DNA from: Echinostoma caproni
Taxonomy: Eukaryota; Platyhelminthes; Trematoda; Plagiorchiida; Echinostomatidae
Reading direction: 5' to 3'
Assembly (NCBI GenBank): GCA_900618425.1
Contig: UZAN01039887.1
Span: 6,168 to 70,167 of the forward strand
Length of the DNA: 64,000 bases
Made by a program: the position numbers and the translations under genes. Under the pieces are notes generated by a model. That model searched no databases. It was not told where the DNA came from and saw only the letters and a list, made by a program, of their open reading frames with translations. This document shows positions 26,525 through 38,800 of the stretch, piece after piece (the first letter of the stretch is position 1; every line of letters starts with the position of its first letter).

Positions 26525-26615
26525 GGTCAGGAACCCCAGTGGGGATTTAAATCCCCTGTCTGGGCGCTGCCCACCTCTATACTGTGCGTATGCTCTATCG
26601 ACTGAGATCGTAATC
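26525..26615 (-). mobile_element. tRNA-like SINE head with palindromic box B region
   Basis: On the minus strand: ATCTCAGTCGATAGAGCA (26591-26608, box A) and GGGGATTTAAATCCCC (26541-26556) in the box B position. The last is a perfect 16-base palindrome. The head matches the one at 11353-11415. Confidence 0.55.
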
Positions 26616-28413
26616 TTTAGTGCACAAAACAACGTGACTTGAGTATCTTCCAAAACAATATACTTCACACAGTTTCCTCTTTCGGGCTAGGCAGCATGAA
26701 GGCAGTTTTGTGTATTCCATCTATGCTACTGGGATTTTGGGGAGGCGACCATACGTGAGGTGAGGTGAACTCAACTGTTAAGTTTGCACCATATGGAAGC
26801 TTAGGCGATATGTGATGAACTCGTTAGAATAACACCGTTCCCTTTTACATCCAAATAATACGTTCGTCTGCACCATTCCCGTATTAGTCTGATTCAGGGT
26901 GATACAGCTCACAGGTAATCAAATCTAGGTTAGCACGGTGAAAAGATAGCACAAATAATACCAAACTTATGTCTATTAGAATGGTCCAATGAACGAAGAT
27001 TCTCCCGATTAAATGATTAAAAAAAGTGGTTCAGCATACGAATTTCCTGATTTTTCAAAAATTTATCTTCGCTAAACAAATGTACAGTGTAACGAAAAAT
27101 AACTACTCACATTTTACTTCAAAAGGGCCAGTGGGTTTCATCGAGCAATTTTCAAAACAAACTTGAACTCTTCCGAGATTATTCCAAGATTCAAACTACT
27201 CTCACAAAACCAGACTAGTACGAGGGTGCAAATTTTGCTGTACACAGAGTAAAAAGGATGCATCTTTTGTCATTAGTATCCACATCGATCGATCAATTCT
27301 CTGGTAGTTGATAGAAGAGGATAAAAACATAAATGGGATGAGAAAAACAGGGTAAATTGGGCCGATGGTCAAAATGCTGTTTGGAGTTCAGTTCTACGAC
27401 AACGATTCTGCATCCCGAAAAATGCCTTTTGTTCTTCAAGGTTCGCCGTATCGTTCACAACAACATTAGATTCATTTTAAGTGCCTATGCTATTTAGCAC
27501 CAGCCAAATGTAATGAACAGTACTAATTTATAAAACATGCACACCGTGATAATGGACAACGAACGATCAGATTATTTTATTCGTTTGTCACACGTACTAG
27601 TTTCGGCAATTTTATCCCAGTCGGAAATCAGCAGTGATGTCTTTCTGTTTTGTCCACTATGCATTGTTTAACTAAGCTTCACTTCGCTGGTGCGCAGCTC
27701 AAAGCACTCCCCGTTGCGTGAGCACATCCAAGTTTGTGCTCTAAAACGACACGCGTGTGCGTGAGAGTGCTCATGGCTAAGAAAGGAACTTTCTTGTTCC
27801 AGTTTACCTTTCTGTTAGTGTAACCAAACATCGAGAGCAGTACGTGACACTGGGCTCATCTCGCACCCGTGCTCGTGTCTGTATGCATGCGACTTGATGG
27901 AAGTTAGATGCGGGGCACTTGGTGTGAGAGGTGTATGTTGGCCAGCGCAAATTTACATGGAACAAGGAACAAAACTGATTTTTTCTATCACCGCGGTAGG
28001 AAACTTCCTGGTAACGTCTCTGTCTAAAGTTCTTGTCTCCTCTCTCCGGTTAGTGAATTATGACCAGACTGAATTGTTCACCTTTGTGTGTTCATGGGTG
28101 CATTAATCTCTAGCGTCTATCTCCAAGTTCGAGCTTAAAAAAAGTTTTCGATACAAATAACCCCGACGATGCAGTAACGGATCACTGTTATTGTGTTTCA
28201 GTGACAGAGGCGCGCAAGTTGAATGACACAACTGATGGACGGTTTTGCGCCTCACAAATACATTCGAAGAGTTGTTTGTGATTTTAGAAACCAGTTTATC
28301 GGACAAAGGAGGAGTTGGTGTGATTCCAGTGAAAGAGTTCGACGGGGATCGATAGAAGCAGTGGTGTTCGTATCGCAAAACTGGTGACAGTGGTATTCAC
28401 ATGACCGACAAAT

Positions 28414-28443
28414 GGGATTAATTTGATATCGCGATCAAATCCC
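28414..28443. repeat. Short imperfect inverted repeat
   Basis: GGGATTAATTTGAT and ATCAAATCCC flank ATCGCG, making an imperfect 30-base palindrome with a small bulge. No function can be assigned. Confidence 0.6.
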
Positions 28444-29074
28444 TAACGACTGCTTTGTGCACAAGGTGAGCGAAAGCGAACGCAATTGATTCCCACGTCG
28501 GGCAATCGGCGTTTCAGACGCTAACCTGAAGTTGCGTAGTTCTTATGTGAACCAAATGGATCGTCAAAGAATGTAAAAAGTTATCAAAGTTCAAAAACAA
28601 TACACAATCCTGATATTCCTTATCTGCACAGGACATCAAAGCGAAATTCGCTGACCGTTGCGAGCTTGATAATGGAAGCAATTTTATTGTGAATATATGA
28701 GGTGGATTATCAGTTGGTCTCCATTGAGTTAGAAGGAAAGAAAGAGCACCACTAAGGCTCACACATTACTCAATGTAACTGTGGATACAAACTCATGCAA
28801 GCAGTCTGTCCTAGTAAGAAAAGAATCTGAAGAAATCCACTTTTTCTGACATTCGATATTGCGATTCGTTGTGATCTCAAGTAATCTAAACACTGTTATC
28901 CCTCATAAGACAAAGGAATTACTAAAATAAAGGTAAAGCATGTCTCACCTACTTGACTTCTTGGCTTTGAGTAATCAATATGATTTCGATCAAGTGCAAA
29001 ATTGCGTGATTAAAGATGAGTTAATTTCAATTTCATGAAATCGTAGACATATGGATACAACTTTCAAAGTAACA

Positions 29075-29350
29075 AGTTTGGATTAGCCCATTCGATTGTT
29101 CAGAGGCACTAGGCACTCTTGATGGTCTTGGTTGCGGGTTTCATTCCTTGGGAGCTCGTTAATTCCCCACAAGTTGAATGTAATTATATGCGATGGAAAC
29201 GTTTTTGATAACCGACAAAGACCACTGTTTCATCCTGTTTGGAACTCGTCAGCAGTGCGTACTTTTTGTGTCCCTGTTAGAAATCGAACCGCGAATTTTC
29301 GGGTTGGGACTTCAAACCCTTACTCCTGAGCTACGCGGTCGAAGGTCATC
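29075..29350 (-). mobile_element. tRNA-derived SINE, near full length
   Basis: On the minus strand a pol III-type head is present: box A-like GCGTAGCTCAGGAGTA (29321-29336) and box B-like GGTTCGATTT (29281-29290). About 200 bases of body follow, ending in CAATCGAATGGGCTAATCCAAAC. The body is clearly shared with the copy at 45091-45330 and, more loosely, with 6444-6640. This is the best-preserved member of the family in the window. Confidence 0.75.
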
Positions 29351-29387
29351 GCTTTGTGTAAACGGCTTTATCAATTTTAGAGTCGCA

Positions 29388-29424
29388 AGCTTGGATTGGC
29401 CCATTTGATTGTTCAGAGGCACTC
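29388..29424 (-). mobile_element. 3' tail of another copy of the same SINE
   Basis: AGCTTGGATTGGCCCATTTG and the following bases repeat the 3' end of the SINE at 29075-29350 with few changes. It lies about 40 bases beyond the head of that element, so two copies sit head to tail with the outer one truncated. Confidence 0.6.
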
Positions 29425-32098
29425 TTTATGCAACTCTTTCCATTTTTTTCTTGAACCTACCGCTGTAACATTTAAGTAACGGTATTACTGTTGTTTTTTG
29501 AAAATATACCGAACGTATTTTATTTAGTTCATGTAAATGTTTTCTCTCTCTTAGGTTTTATAATTTCAGCAGGTAACACGTCACCTTCTGCTATTTGTTT
29601 CCGCTTCTCCTGTCAATACAAAAAGCGTGCCAGGGGGGAAACANAACATATGGCTATTGTGATATACTCTGATGATGAAATGTGGGTTGTTTGCTCCTCA
29701 GAATAACACAAAGACCGTGGAATGTTTCCTGTGAATGTTAGTCGTTTTCCCCTGCAAATGCGAATCTCTGAAATTCTAGCACAAACGATCTGCTCATTTA
29801 GTACACATTCCCCCATTTGCAATTTGTACGCCACGTGCGTCCAAAATTGTCGTTCGACTCGATGCATGGAATGAGCACAACATCACGCTTGTTGATACGG
29901 TATACTGCACTCGGATAAGCACATATTCTATCTCACCAATGTACAACACGCGCGTACACTCTTTGGTTAGGCAGGCAGCAGTTAGTCGCAGGTGAACATG
30001 CTCGCACACACGCGCACTGTCTGTTGCGCTTTGAGGCAGACGGTTCTTTTCTCGTGATAAATTGCATCGCATGCAATGCAAAAAAGCACTGCCGATCCAT
30101 TTGGTCTATGTCGGATCCCGTCAAACTTGCGAAACTCTTACTCCATTAACAAACGGGATCAGGTTGACCAGCTGCAGGTCGTTCAATTAAGTAGTGCCTC
30201 TGTATTCTGCCTGTGGAGTTCCGGATTCGATACAATTTATTCAAACATGCAAGCGAGTCAATTCTTCCACTATTCATTTGAAGCATTATTCTTTGAAAAA
30301 CTGATTTAAATCCTTCATTGACACACTAATAGGTATTTGTCCCCTTAAACATGCAAAAGTACCACGAATTTCGGTATGCAAAATAATGTAATGATGACCT
30401 ACTACCATTGCTTTCAAGTCTATGGTTCACAAAATCGAACGTTTAATTATGATTACCTACTTGTGAACTCTGAAGGATAGTTGCAGGGCCACTCGCATCT
30501 TAGCTGCGACCGGGTGTCTGCTCCCGTGTACCGTAGAATTGGGAATGTTTTGAGATGAACCCTTTTGGATATCCGTTAGATTTAAAACATTTTTTAGTTC
30601 TATCGCATTCTTTATCGAGGGTGTCTTCGGTGCAAGTGTGTCACGCTCTGTTGAAAAGCACGTGGACTAAATCAATCTTATATCCCATTGGAGTAACTCT
30701 GGTAAAATGGATATATTGCTCAGACCATGTTTCCTATCGGTGTACAGATCTCCTGATTGAACCACCCTTTCAATCTGAAACCTCCCTTTCCAGAAAAGCG
30801 ATACAGTTTTGCATTTAATTGAAACATGACAGTTTTCTGTTCGGGTGAAGACAACGAAGATCAAGAAGTAACTAAAAATCTTTGATTCGGTTGTGAGTTG
30901 CGTGATGATGATATGCGTTCAAGAGCTGGAGATACTGAAAGTCTCGGCAACGAGGAAGTGCTATCTGACTACAATATTTTGAGACGGTTTCCTAGTGCCT
31001 GCCTAAGTTATCTGTTATATTGCATGTTTTTAGGGTGGGCGTGTCTGGGAATACTAATTGTAAAACATGCTGCCTCCTTTTTTAGTCTGACATCGTGCAA
31101 TGCAGTGTGAAATAGTGTACTCGTATGCGTATAAAGTCGCCAGTTGGATATTCAATGATTTGTGGTCTTTCACATCGTCTTTCAGTGTAATTTTAGTTTA
31201 CTCCTGCTCTGCTTTCGTGTTTGATGCGTCTTTGAAACAGTCTGGTATTTTTATTTTCGCAAAAGCTCTTCACTGCTTAGTGCATTGTCCTGCTATTTTA
31301 AGTGATTCGATTGTCGTTGTCTGTTGAAAAATTTCTGCTGATTCCAGCAGATTATTTTCCAGTTTGAATAGAGTAAACTAAGCAAATTAATCTTCACTTC
31401 AAAAGGATTATCTTTTTCACTTTCACTTCCTTTGATGGAATACATAATGATCCGAGTTTCAGGAAGTTGAAAGCGGTCAATCAACGGGCTGCAATACAAC
31501 ATACAATGTCGGTCGCGTTGTGATGTGAACACACATCTTCCTGGGAGATAATTTGGTGACGTTACCACCGGGCCACCAACACCCGTATTTGTTTCATTTC
31601 CTTAATAACTAATCATTTAAATCCTGAAATGTTAGGGCTTTGATTTACATGTAATGTTTCATGACGAGCGTCGTTGCAAAGAAAATAACGAACATGTGCA
31701 CCAAAAAACTGTGAACGACCGTAACATTGTTTGGAAACTATGGGATCTGATCAGTAATGCTAATCTATTGAATAAAAAGAGGATCAAACCCGGGAACTCA
31801 TAATTGAACTGTGGGCAATCTACTCAATTCAACATCGGGCAGTTGATTCAATCCTTACACGNAAAGCCATATTTTTTAGTCTTGTTGTGTGCACCCGACC
31901 TAGTGTATCAGGACCCGATACAACACAGTCTATGAAGTACTTCTGAACTTTGTAGATTGTAAGCTTTATTTTGAACCACTACTCCTCGTATTTTTGTATT
32001 CATTTTCTTAGTTAATTAAAACGAACAAACAAAGAAACCTGGTCAGTATGATGTTCAAATTTATCAAGAAATTGGATATTATTGTTTGTTTTCCAACA

Positions 32099-32911
32099 NN
32101 NNNNNNNNNNNNNNNNNNNNNNNNNNNNNNNNNNNNNNNNNNNNNNNNNNNNNNNNNNNNNNNNNNNNNNNNNNNNNNNNNNNNNNNNNNNNNNNNNNNN
32201 NNNNNNNNNNNNNNNNNNNNNNNNNNNNNNNNNNNNNNNNNNNNNNNNNNNNNNNNNNNNNNNNNNNNNNNNNNNNNNNNNNNNNNNNNNNNNNNNNNNN
32301 NNNNNNNNNNNNNNNNNNNNNNNNNNNNNNNNNNNNNNNNNNNNNNNNNNNNNNNNNNNNNNNNNNNNNNNNNNNNNNNNNNNNNNNNNNNNNNNNNNNN
32401 NNNNNNNNNNNNNNNNNNNNNNNNNNNNNNNNNNNNNNNNNNNNNNNNNNNNNNNNNNNNNNNNNNNNNNNNNNNNNNNNNNNNNNNNNNNNNNNNNNNN
32501 NNNNNNNNNNNNNNNNNNNNNNNNNNNNNNNNNNNNNNNNNNNNNNNNNNNNNNNNNNNNNNNNNNNNNNNNNNNNNNNNNNNNNNNNNNNNNNNNNNNN
32601 NNNNNNNNNNNNNNNNNNNNNNNNNNNNNNNNNNNNNNNNNNNNNNNNNNNNNNNNNNNNNNNNNNNNNNNNNNNNNNNNNNNNNNNNNNNNNNNNNNNN
32701 NNNNNNNNNNNNNNNNNNNNNNNNNNNNNNNNNNNNNNNNNNNNNNNNNNNNNNNNNNNNNNNNNNNNNNNNNNNNNNNNNNNNNNNNNNNNNNNNNNNN
32801 NNNNNNNNNNNNNNNNNNNNNNNNNNNNNNNNNNNNNNNNNNNNNNNNNNNNNNNNNNNNNNNNNNNNNNNNNNNNNNNNNNNNNNNNNNNNNNNNNNNN
32901 NNNNNNNNNNN
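32099..32911. other. Assembly gap (813 N)
   Basis: A run of N within the giant tubby intron. Confidence 1.
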
Positions 32912-33331
32912 CAATCTGTGTTTGTTTATTCTTGATTATCTAATACGCTATCCCATAGTAGTTGTGATACGGGTTAACTCATTATTTGCGCTTGCAAAGG
33001 ATATAACTTCCCCGTGTTTCATCTTTTGCTTTTGAACTGTGTCGGTTTTGTACCGAGTCCCACATCAGGTGTGTTGATTTCCGATTTGGGTCACATAACA
33101 GACTCAGTGTGTTTACACTCCCATGTAGAGCACTCAATTTCAATGTATTGGTACCCACTAAAATAATTCTGTTCAGTATATTAGTATCCAAAATCCGTCC
33201 TGGCTGAGATATGTTTTGTCCTGGGATAAAACAATATTGATTTCACATTTAACCTACAGTTACTTGTGAGTGGTGATGTGGGATAATTGATTTGAACTAA
33301 CGATCCTTCAGACTTCCTCTTCACACGTACT

Positions 33332-33623
33332 CCTCACTTCTTCCAGTCAACCATACACTCGGAAGCACTAGACTGGAGTTTTGCTCATTAGTAGTGTATG
33401 CCCACTGTCCCGCCCGGACTTTGAACTCCGGACCCATCGCATGGAAAACTTATGTTACCACCATACGAACCGGCTCATACCATGACTAAACCGAATTGCT
33501 AACTGATGGATCCGGAGTTCAAAGCCAGGATGGAACTGTGGATATCCACTAATGATGAGCTCTAATAAGAGCGAAACTCGAGCCTAATGCTTCCGAATGT
33601 ATGTCTGACTGGAGTAACTGAGG
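33332..33623. repeat. Inverted pair of diverged SINE-like repeats
   Basis: The left arm (33332-33435) and right arm (33509-33623) are diverged reverse complements of each other, with a spacer of 73 bases. Shared landmarks are CCAGTC, CTCGGAAGCA / TTCGGAAGCA and CTTTGAACTCCGGA. The left copy has a box-B-like element near GAGTTCAAAGTCC on its minus strand. Two insertions of one element in opposite orientation explain it best. A transcript through here could fold into a long imperfect hairpin. Confidence 0.65.
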
Positions 33624-35699
33624 CTTTTGCGTGAAAAGGAAGCCCGAAGAATGATCAGTTCAATTCATTGAACGGATTCGTTTACCTAGAATTCTGAGTA
33701 GTTTTATTTTATTCATTCAAATGTAAAACATCAAAGGTCATTCAAGCAGAATGTTCTTAAATTTTTGATTACTAAGCTTTTTCATTTTCCATAGTTCTAT
33801 TGTTGTCCTATGCAATACACTAGTTCGAAATGAAAATGAAAATTTTCGATAACCTCCGATGGTTTTCACGATCTGGACTAATATATTCCATGACGCCTTT
33901 GGTTCTGTTCTGATTTGGATGAAGCTTTCAAAGTCGGTTTTTTGATGAAACTATGTATACTGAAGTACCCTGTTTGTGTCTTTAAACGGTATGAAGGTTT
34001 CCTATTTGTTCCCAATTTCAACTTGCCATTTCATGGGGGATAAACATTTTTTGCAATTCGTTCTTTTGTGCACCAACTACTGAAGATCTAAGAAAAATCC
34101 GGTGATACTAATTAGGTTCATTCTCCTCGATATGATGGAGAGTTGATACCTGTCGTAATTTATTATGTTCATGAAGTATGAATATTCTGAGTGAACTGAA
34201 CGTGTGAGTCCTGAGATTTACTTGTGGTTCCTCACGCAGCAGCTGTTTTAATATACACCTCTTCCTCACCCGATGATCCTCTCCCAAATACTTTCGATAG
34301 CGATAAATGGGAAATCCGGTACACATAACGCACTATCACGTTTGCACACATCATCATGTCGTAAAATAGGAGATGTAACAAATTTTGAGACTAATAAAAT
34401 ATCACTTAGCTTTCGTTTGACGGAATTCCCCCTTCGCCTTTGATCGTCTCATTTACCACCATTTGGGCGTTACTATTTTTCCGATGGCCAATCAAGCAGT
34501 TTGTTCGTTTGTGTCCGTTCCATTTACCCTCTCACTTTATCCGTGTGTTGGTCTGTATGTTCACTGAAGACTAAACGATTTTAACTGTCTCACTCTGGTG
34601 GCCTGCCTGCCTTCGAAGAGATGACCTAGCCGATGCCTAGGCGTTTGAATGATTGTTTGTGTGTGTATTAATGGCTGATATGTTCCTGATTGTACTCAGA
34701 CAGAATTGAAAGTAAGTAATGGGCGAGTCGAATACAAAATTGCTTATCGTCTTTATCATGGCGCAAACTTGCTCGATTTTCTCTCCTCGTCATCTATCTC
34801 TGTAAGTCTGTGAATGCGAGCGAGCAACCGAGCGCGTACGTTCTAGAATTGTGAGCTTCGGAATCTTTTGATATGGCATAACCAGTACACAGCTTTGGCA
34901 CGAGACAGACAGGTGACCTGTTTAGGAGAAGAAATTTGATTTATGGTTTCGTTGTTGTTGTATTTAATGTCTGTCTCTGATTGTCATGACGTAACAGGGC
35001 GACAGAACTAAAACCCAGACTGTGCGTTCCACTCCAATTGTTGACGGACCAAACCTGCTGCAATGTTGCGAACTCCGATTGCTTATCGTTTGTCCTATGA
35101 TGCTTCTGTTTGAAGGCTATCAGAAAGTTGCATTTGATTGTTAACGAAGAAATATAAAAGACGGAGGTGTTTGAGTCACTTTTTTTCTCATTGTTGAACG
35201 GATTATTGTATATACCTAGCACTTCTTTACCTATAGAGCTATTTTCGTACAATATTGTATGAGTAGTTTTCACGGACAGGAAGAGGGCAATCAAAGGGTT
35301 GGCACTGGATGACTATAAGTGGAAAGGTCCCGCGGTGACGATCAAGCCTGAACACGAAATGATAGTAACCGGAACCACTTAAGCATGTTTTGCTTCTAAA
35401 TTGAAGGTTTGCTTTTCGAGTCCAACCAGGGGAACAAACAATTGCACACTACTGCTTAGAACCCAACTAGGACTAGCAGATACCGATTTCTCTTCTCGGA
35501 TATTACACAAAAGAATAGGATTCAAACATGAATTCATTCCTGTTACTATTCAAACCACGATGGATTATTCAACGTTTTACTTCTAAAAATGGTGTACCCT
35601 CTTTGAGAGCACAACATTTTACAGTACAAAATCCTAGATCATAGAACCTAAAACCTATTTAGTCTCTTCGATAAGGATAATAGATTGTTAACTCGTTCA

Positions 35700-36050
35700 T
35701 ACGCGTTTATACAGTCGCAGCGGTAGTTATCTATCCGCATGAAAGAACATCATCCGCGCTGGCTGAGTCAAAGATCTATCAGAAGTGCGATTCTCGCCCG
35801 CTTGGTAGACACTGGCCATTGTGTTAACCCAAATGAGGCATTCCCCATTATTTATCAGGTCTCCCGGAGCCCGTCTGAAAATGTTTCAATGCATATATTG
35901 GCCATATCCGAGGCCATACGTATTAAACATTTGACCCCCGGAACCATGTGCTCAGAAACATCTGATCCAAGCACCCCGTCTCCCGTGCCCTCTCGTACCC
36001 ACCCGTCCCCCTTGGCCACATACATTTTCACACAATAAAACCGATTCCTC
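35700..36050 (+). pseudogene. Second Penelope-like retroelement fragment (GIY-YIG tail)
   Basis: An open stretch reads LSIRMKEHHPRWLSQ, then AILARLVDTGHCVNPNEAF, then a region with ISEAIRIKHLTPGTMC, and ends at a stop at 36036-36038. It shares the helix and EH..WL pattern and the ...TGH/TNH-C-EAF order with the fragment at the left end of the window, so both come from related elements on the same strand. Upstream of LSIRM a TAG sits where the related copy has a cysteine codon, and the YIG motif is no longer readable, so this copy is truncated and inactive. It lies inside the giant tubby intron. A 3' tail may run on to about 36260. Confidence 0.6.
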
Positions 36051-38744
36051 AGAACTGGGTCACACGACCAACGTGATGAAACTGAAAACCCCGGAACCAC
36101 AGATTTGCGAATGTGGCGTGCAACCCACACACGCCTACACATAAAGTGCTCGATTCGCCACATTTTATTGTTATCCTCTCGTACAAAGTGTAACGGCATG
36201 ATTATGAGCTATTGTAAACAATTGTTGAAATATTGTTATAAATAGCTGTATAAGGAACGTTAAATAAGCAGTAGTCTGTAGTTCTGCTGTGCGATATGCA
36301 TGCCGCTGACTAATAGAGAAGTGAATATAATCAAACTAAGCAAATGCATGGTGCCGGGAAGCAATATTTTGGTATAGGTTTTCATCCACTGAAGAGTGCC
36401 TATCACCCCAAATAAAAACAGTAAGTGTCAACTATAAACTGTGTGTTCACAGTGACAAAATTATTGATTATGGTGACACACTCGGGGCTTCTAAACATCA
36501 ATTACAGACTACTTGATCGTGCTTCTTTCAACACGGTTTTCCCACTTCTGAGAGTCGATAGCTGCGACAGTATTATATTTTGTAGTTGATTTCGTGAATT
36601 TATATCCTCAAACTGGCGTTATAAGGTTGTTAGGACCAATCAACTTATTTCGCTCTTTTGTATTTGTCATCGCACGGGTTTCATCACACAGTTTGAATGG
36701 TCAGGTTTCTGGTCCAATGGTTATATTCATTCTTAGGAGTACTAATGAAAGTCTTCCTCATTGATTTTACTGGAACCTGCTCTCAACCCTTTTTTATAGT
36801 CTGTTCAGTGAACTTGTTCGGTTCAGACAAAGGTTTAACGAACTCCTAGTGGAACTTCATCTGATAAGTTTTATTTTTAAGGAGGACTTCCCGATCTATC
36901 GCTGCAATGGCATGAAATGTTTTATTCTTGACTCTGAGATGTTTCACAACTTCTATCAAATCATCACCTCTGTGACTATTAAAACAATTAGGGTCATGGC
37001 TAACGGATTGCGCGTTTTGTCTCAAGCTCGATGGAAACAAGTGTAAAAGAAAATTAGGAAACTTTTATCTCCTAACTCACTGGTTACACGTTATACGTTG
37101 AAAAGTGTTATTATGTCAATGGTAAATTGAATGTAATCAGACATTTGGGTTTATAATTTATTTTATCTTACTAATATTGGTTTTGTTTTCTGTGTTAGTT
37201 GGTCGGTACTGACACTCTTGTAGCTCACCCATGTGGAAGAAGCGATTGGGTTTCAGAATAACTTACAGGAACGGTGTCTGGATTACCGCTATATATCTTT
37301 CTCAGAAGGTAGAACGCAGTTCTGAAAACGTCTAACACCGGTTCCGCGGTAGGTAACGGATCCTATATTTAAGGTTTTGTTTTTGCAAGTGAGGAAGAAA
37401 AGTGGAAGGTGGAATTTTGTTGAATGCTGCATTGTAGCTCAGAAAAGATTGTATGTAGCCATGCATTAGCTTTTATACCGAACAGGTACATCAGTTTTCT
37501 ATAGACTGATGAAATAGTAAAAGAATTGCGGATGTTACCTCCTTCGGTATTTTTATGCAGATAGATTTAATTTACTTTAAACAACTTATTCCGAGGTCGT
37601 TGGGCGCTACATGCCGCCTACCGAGGACTCACTGGTATTTCACTTGCAACAGATTTAATGAAGGGTAAATAATATGCCATCGTACGTCTGATTTGCTCAT
37701 AGTAATTTCTGTCTTTTGGTTGATGCATGGCGTATTGAGCATAACATATTTTCGTACGTGCCACCATTAACCGAAAGGACATTTTCATATAAGGAATATT
37801 GCAAATCGCAACTCAAACGACAGAGAGCAAATAATGCCTATACAGTTATATTCAGCACACAGCCGAAAAACTGTCCCCCAATCTGCCTCGTACACTATTC
37901 GCCTATCTTAGGCAGTACGTTGAGTGTTGCAAACGGGAATCGCATTCCCGCTGGTGACTGATGACTAGGCATCTATTTTCAAATGGCAAAATCCCGTGTA
38001 CATCGCATCACGTTGTTAATGGCTTTGTTGTTTACTTGACAGCACCCCGGATGCTTTTGACACGATAACTCATCACAACCCCGTAGTGTCACCGAATTTC
38101 ACCGCCAGAGTTTGTAGTTTCTCACTGTTCTCGTTCATCCCTGTTTGCCCTCCTCCCATTTAAAAAGAATTGTTCACCCTCTCACTATACAATAGTAACT
38201 TTTTGAGATTACTCTGTCGTCGGCTGTCAAACATAACGCATGAGATCAGGATTGATAAGACCAAATGGTTCTCTTGGAGTTAGAGAGAACGAGAGAGGAA
38301 ATTTGTGATTTTGCACGAGGCAGTATCCTACACACTATTTACCGCCTCGTTACATTCACTTAATTATGTCTGATCGTGATCAGATCACTAGCCTTTTGGG
38401 TATGTGAGTGTTACACTTATAAGCTACACTGTGGTTATACTATTTTAAATTATTGGTGATCCGCGTCTTCGCTGAATGGAGCTTTAATTAAATTTCTATT
38501 CCCAGGATTTTTTCTCTAATATTCTATAGTGTGTTGCAGTGTGTGAACTGAATATATACAATGAAGATCATCTGAGAGTAATCAGTAACTGTAACCTTAA
38601 CAATGACAGTGCTTATATATTGGTCTCATGTATCAAACAGTCAGATTGAGAAAGTTTTCAACCGAGGCTACTGCTGAAATGAGTGAAGTCTGTGGCCTGC
38701 AACAAGCTCATAAAGATGGGTTGTGCTATATCGTGTAAATCTAA

Positions 38745-38800
38745 ATGGCAACTAAAATCAGCGCACAAGATTGCATGGTTAATGGTTGCATAAACTTAAC
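38745..38800. repeat. Dispersed repeat, short partial copy
   Basis: It contains CAGCGCACAAGATTGCATGG and a following ATGGTTGCA, matching the 3' block of the repeats at 42985 and 61460. Confidence 0.4.
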
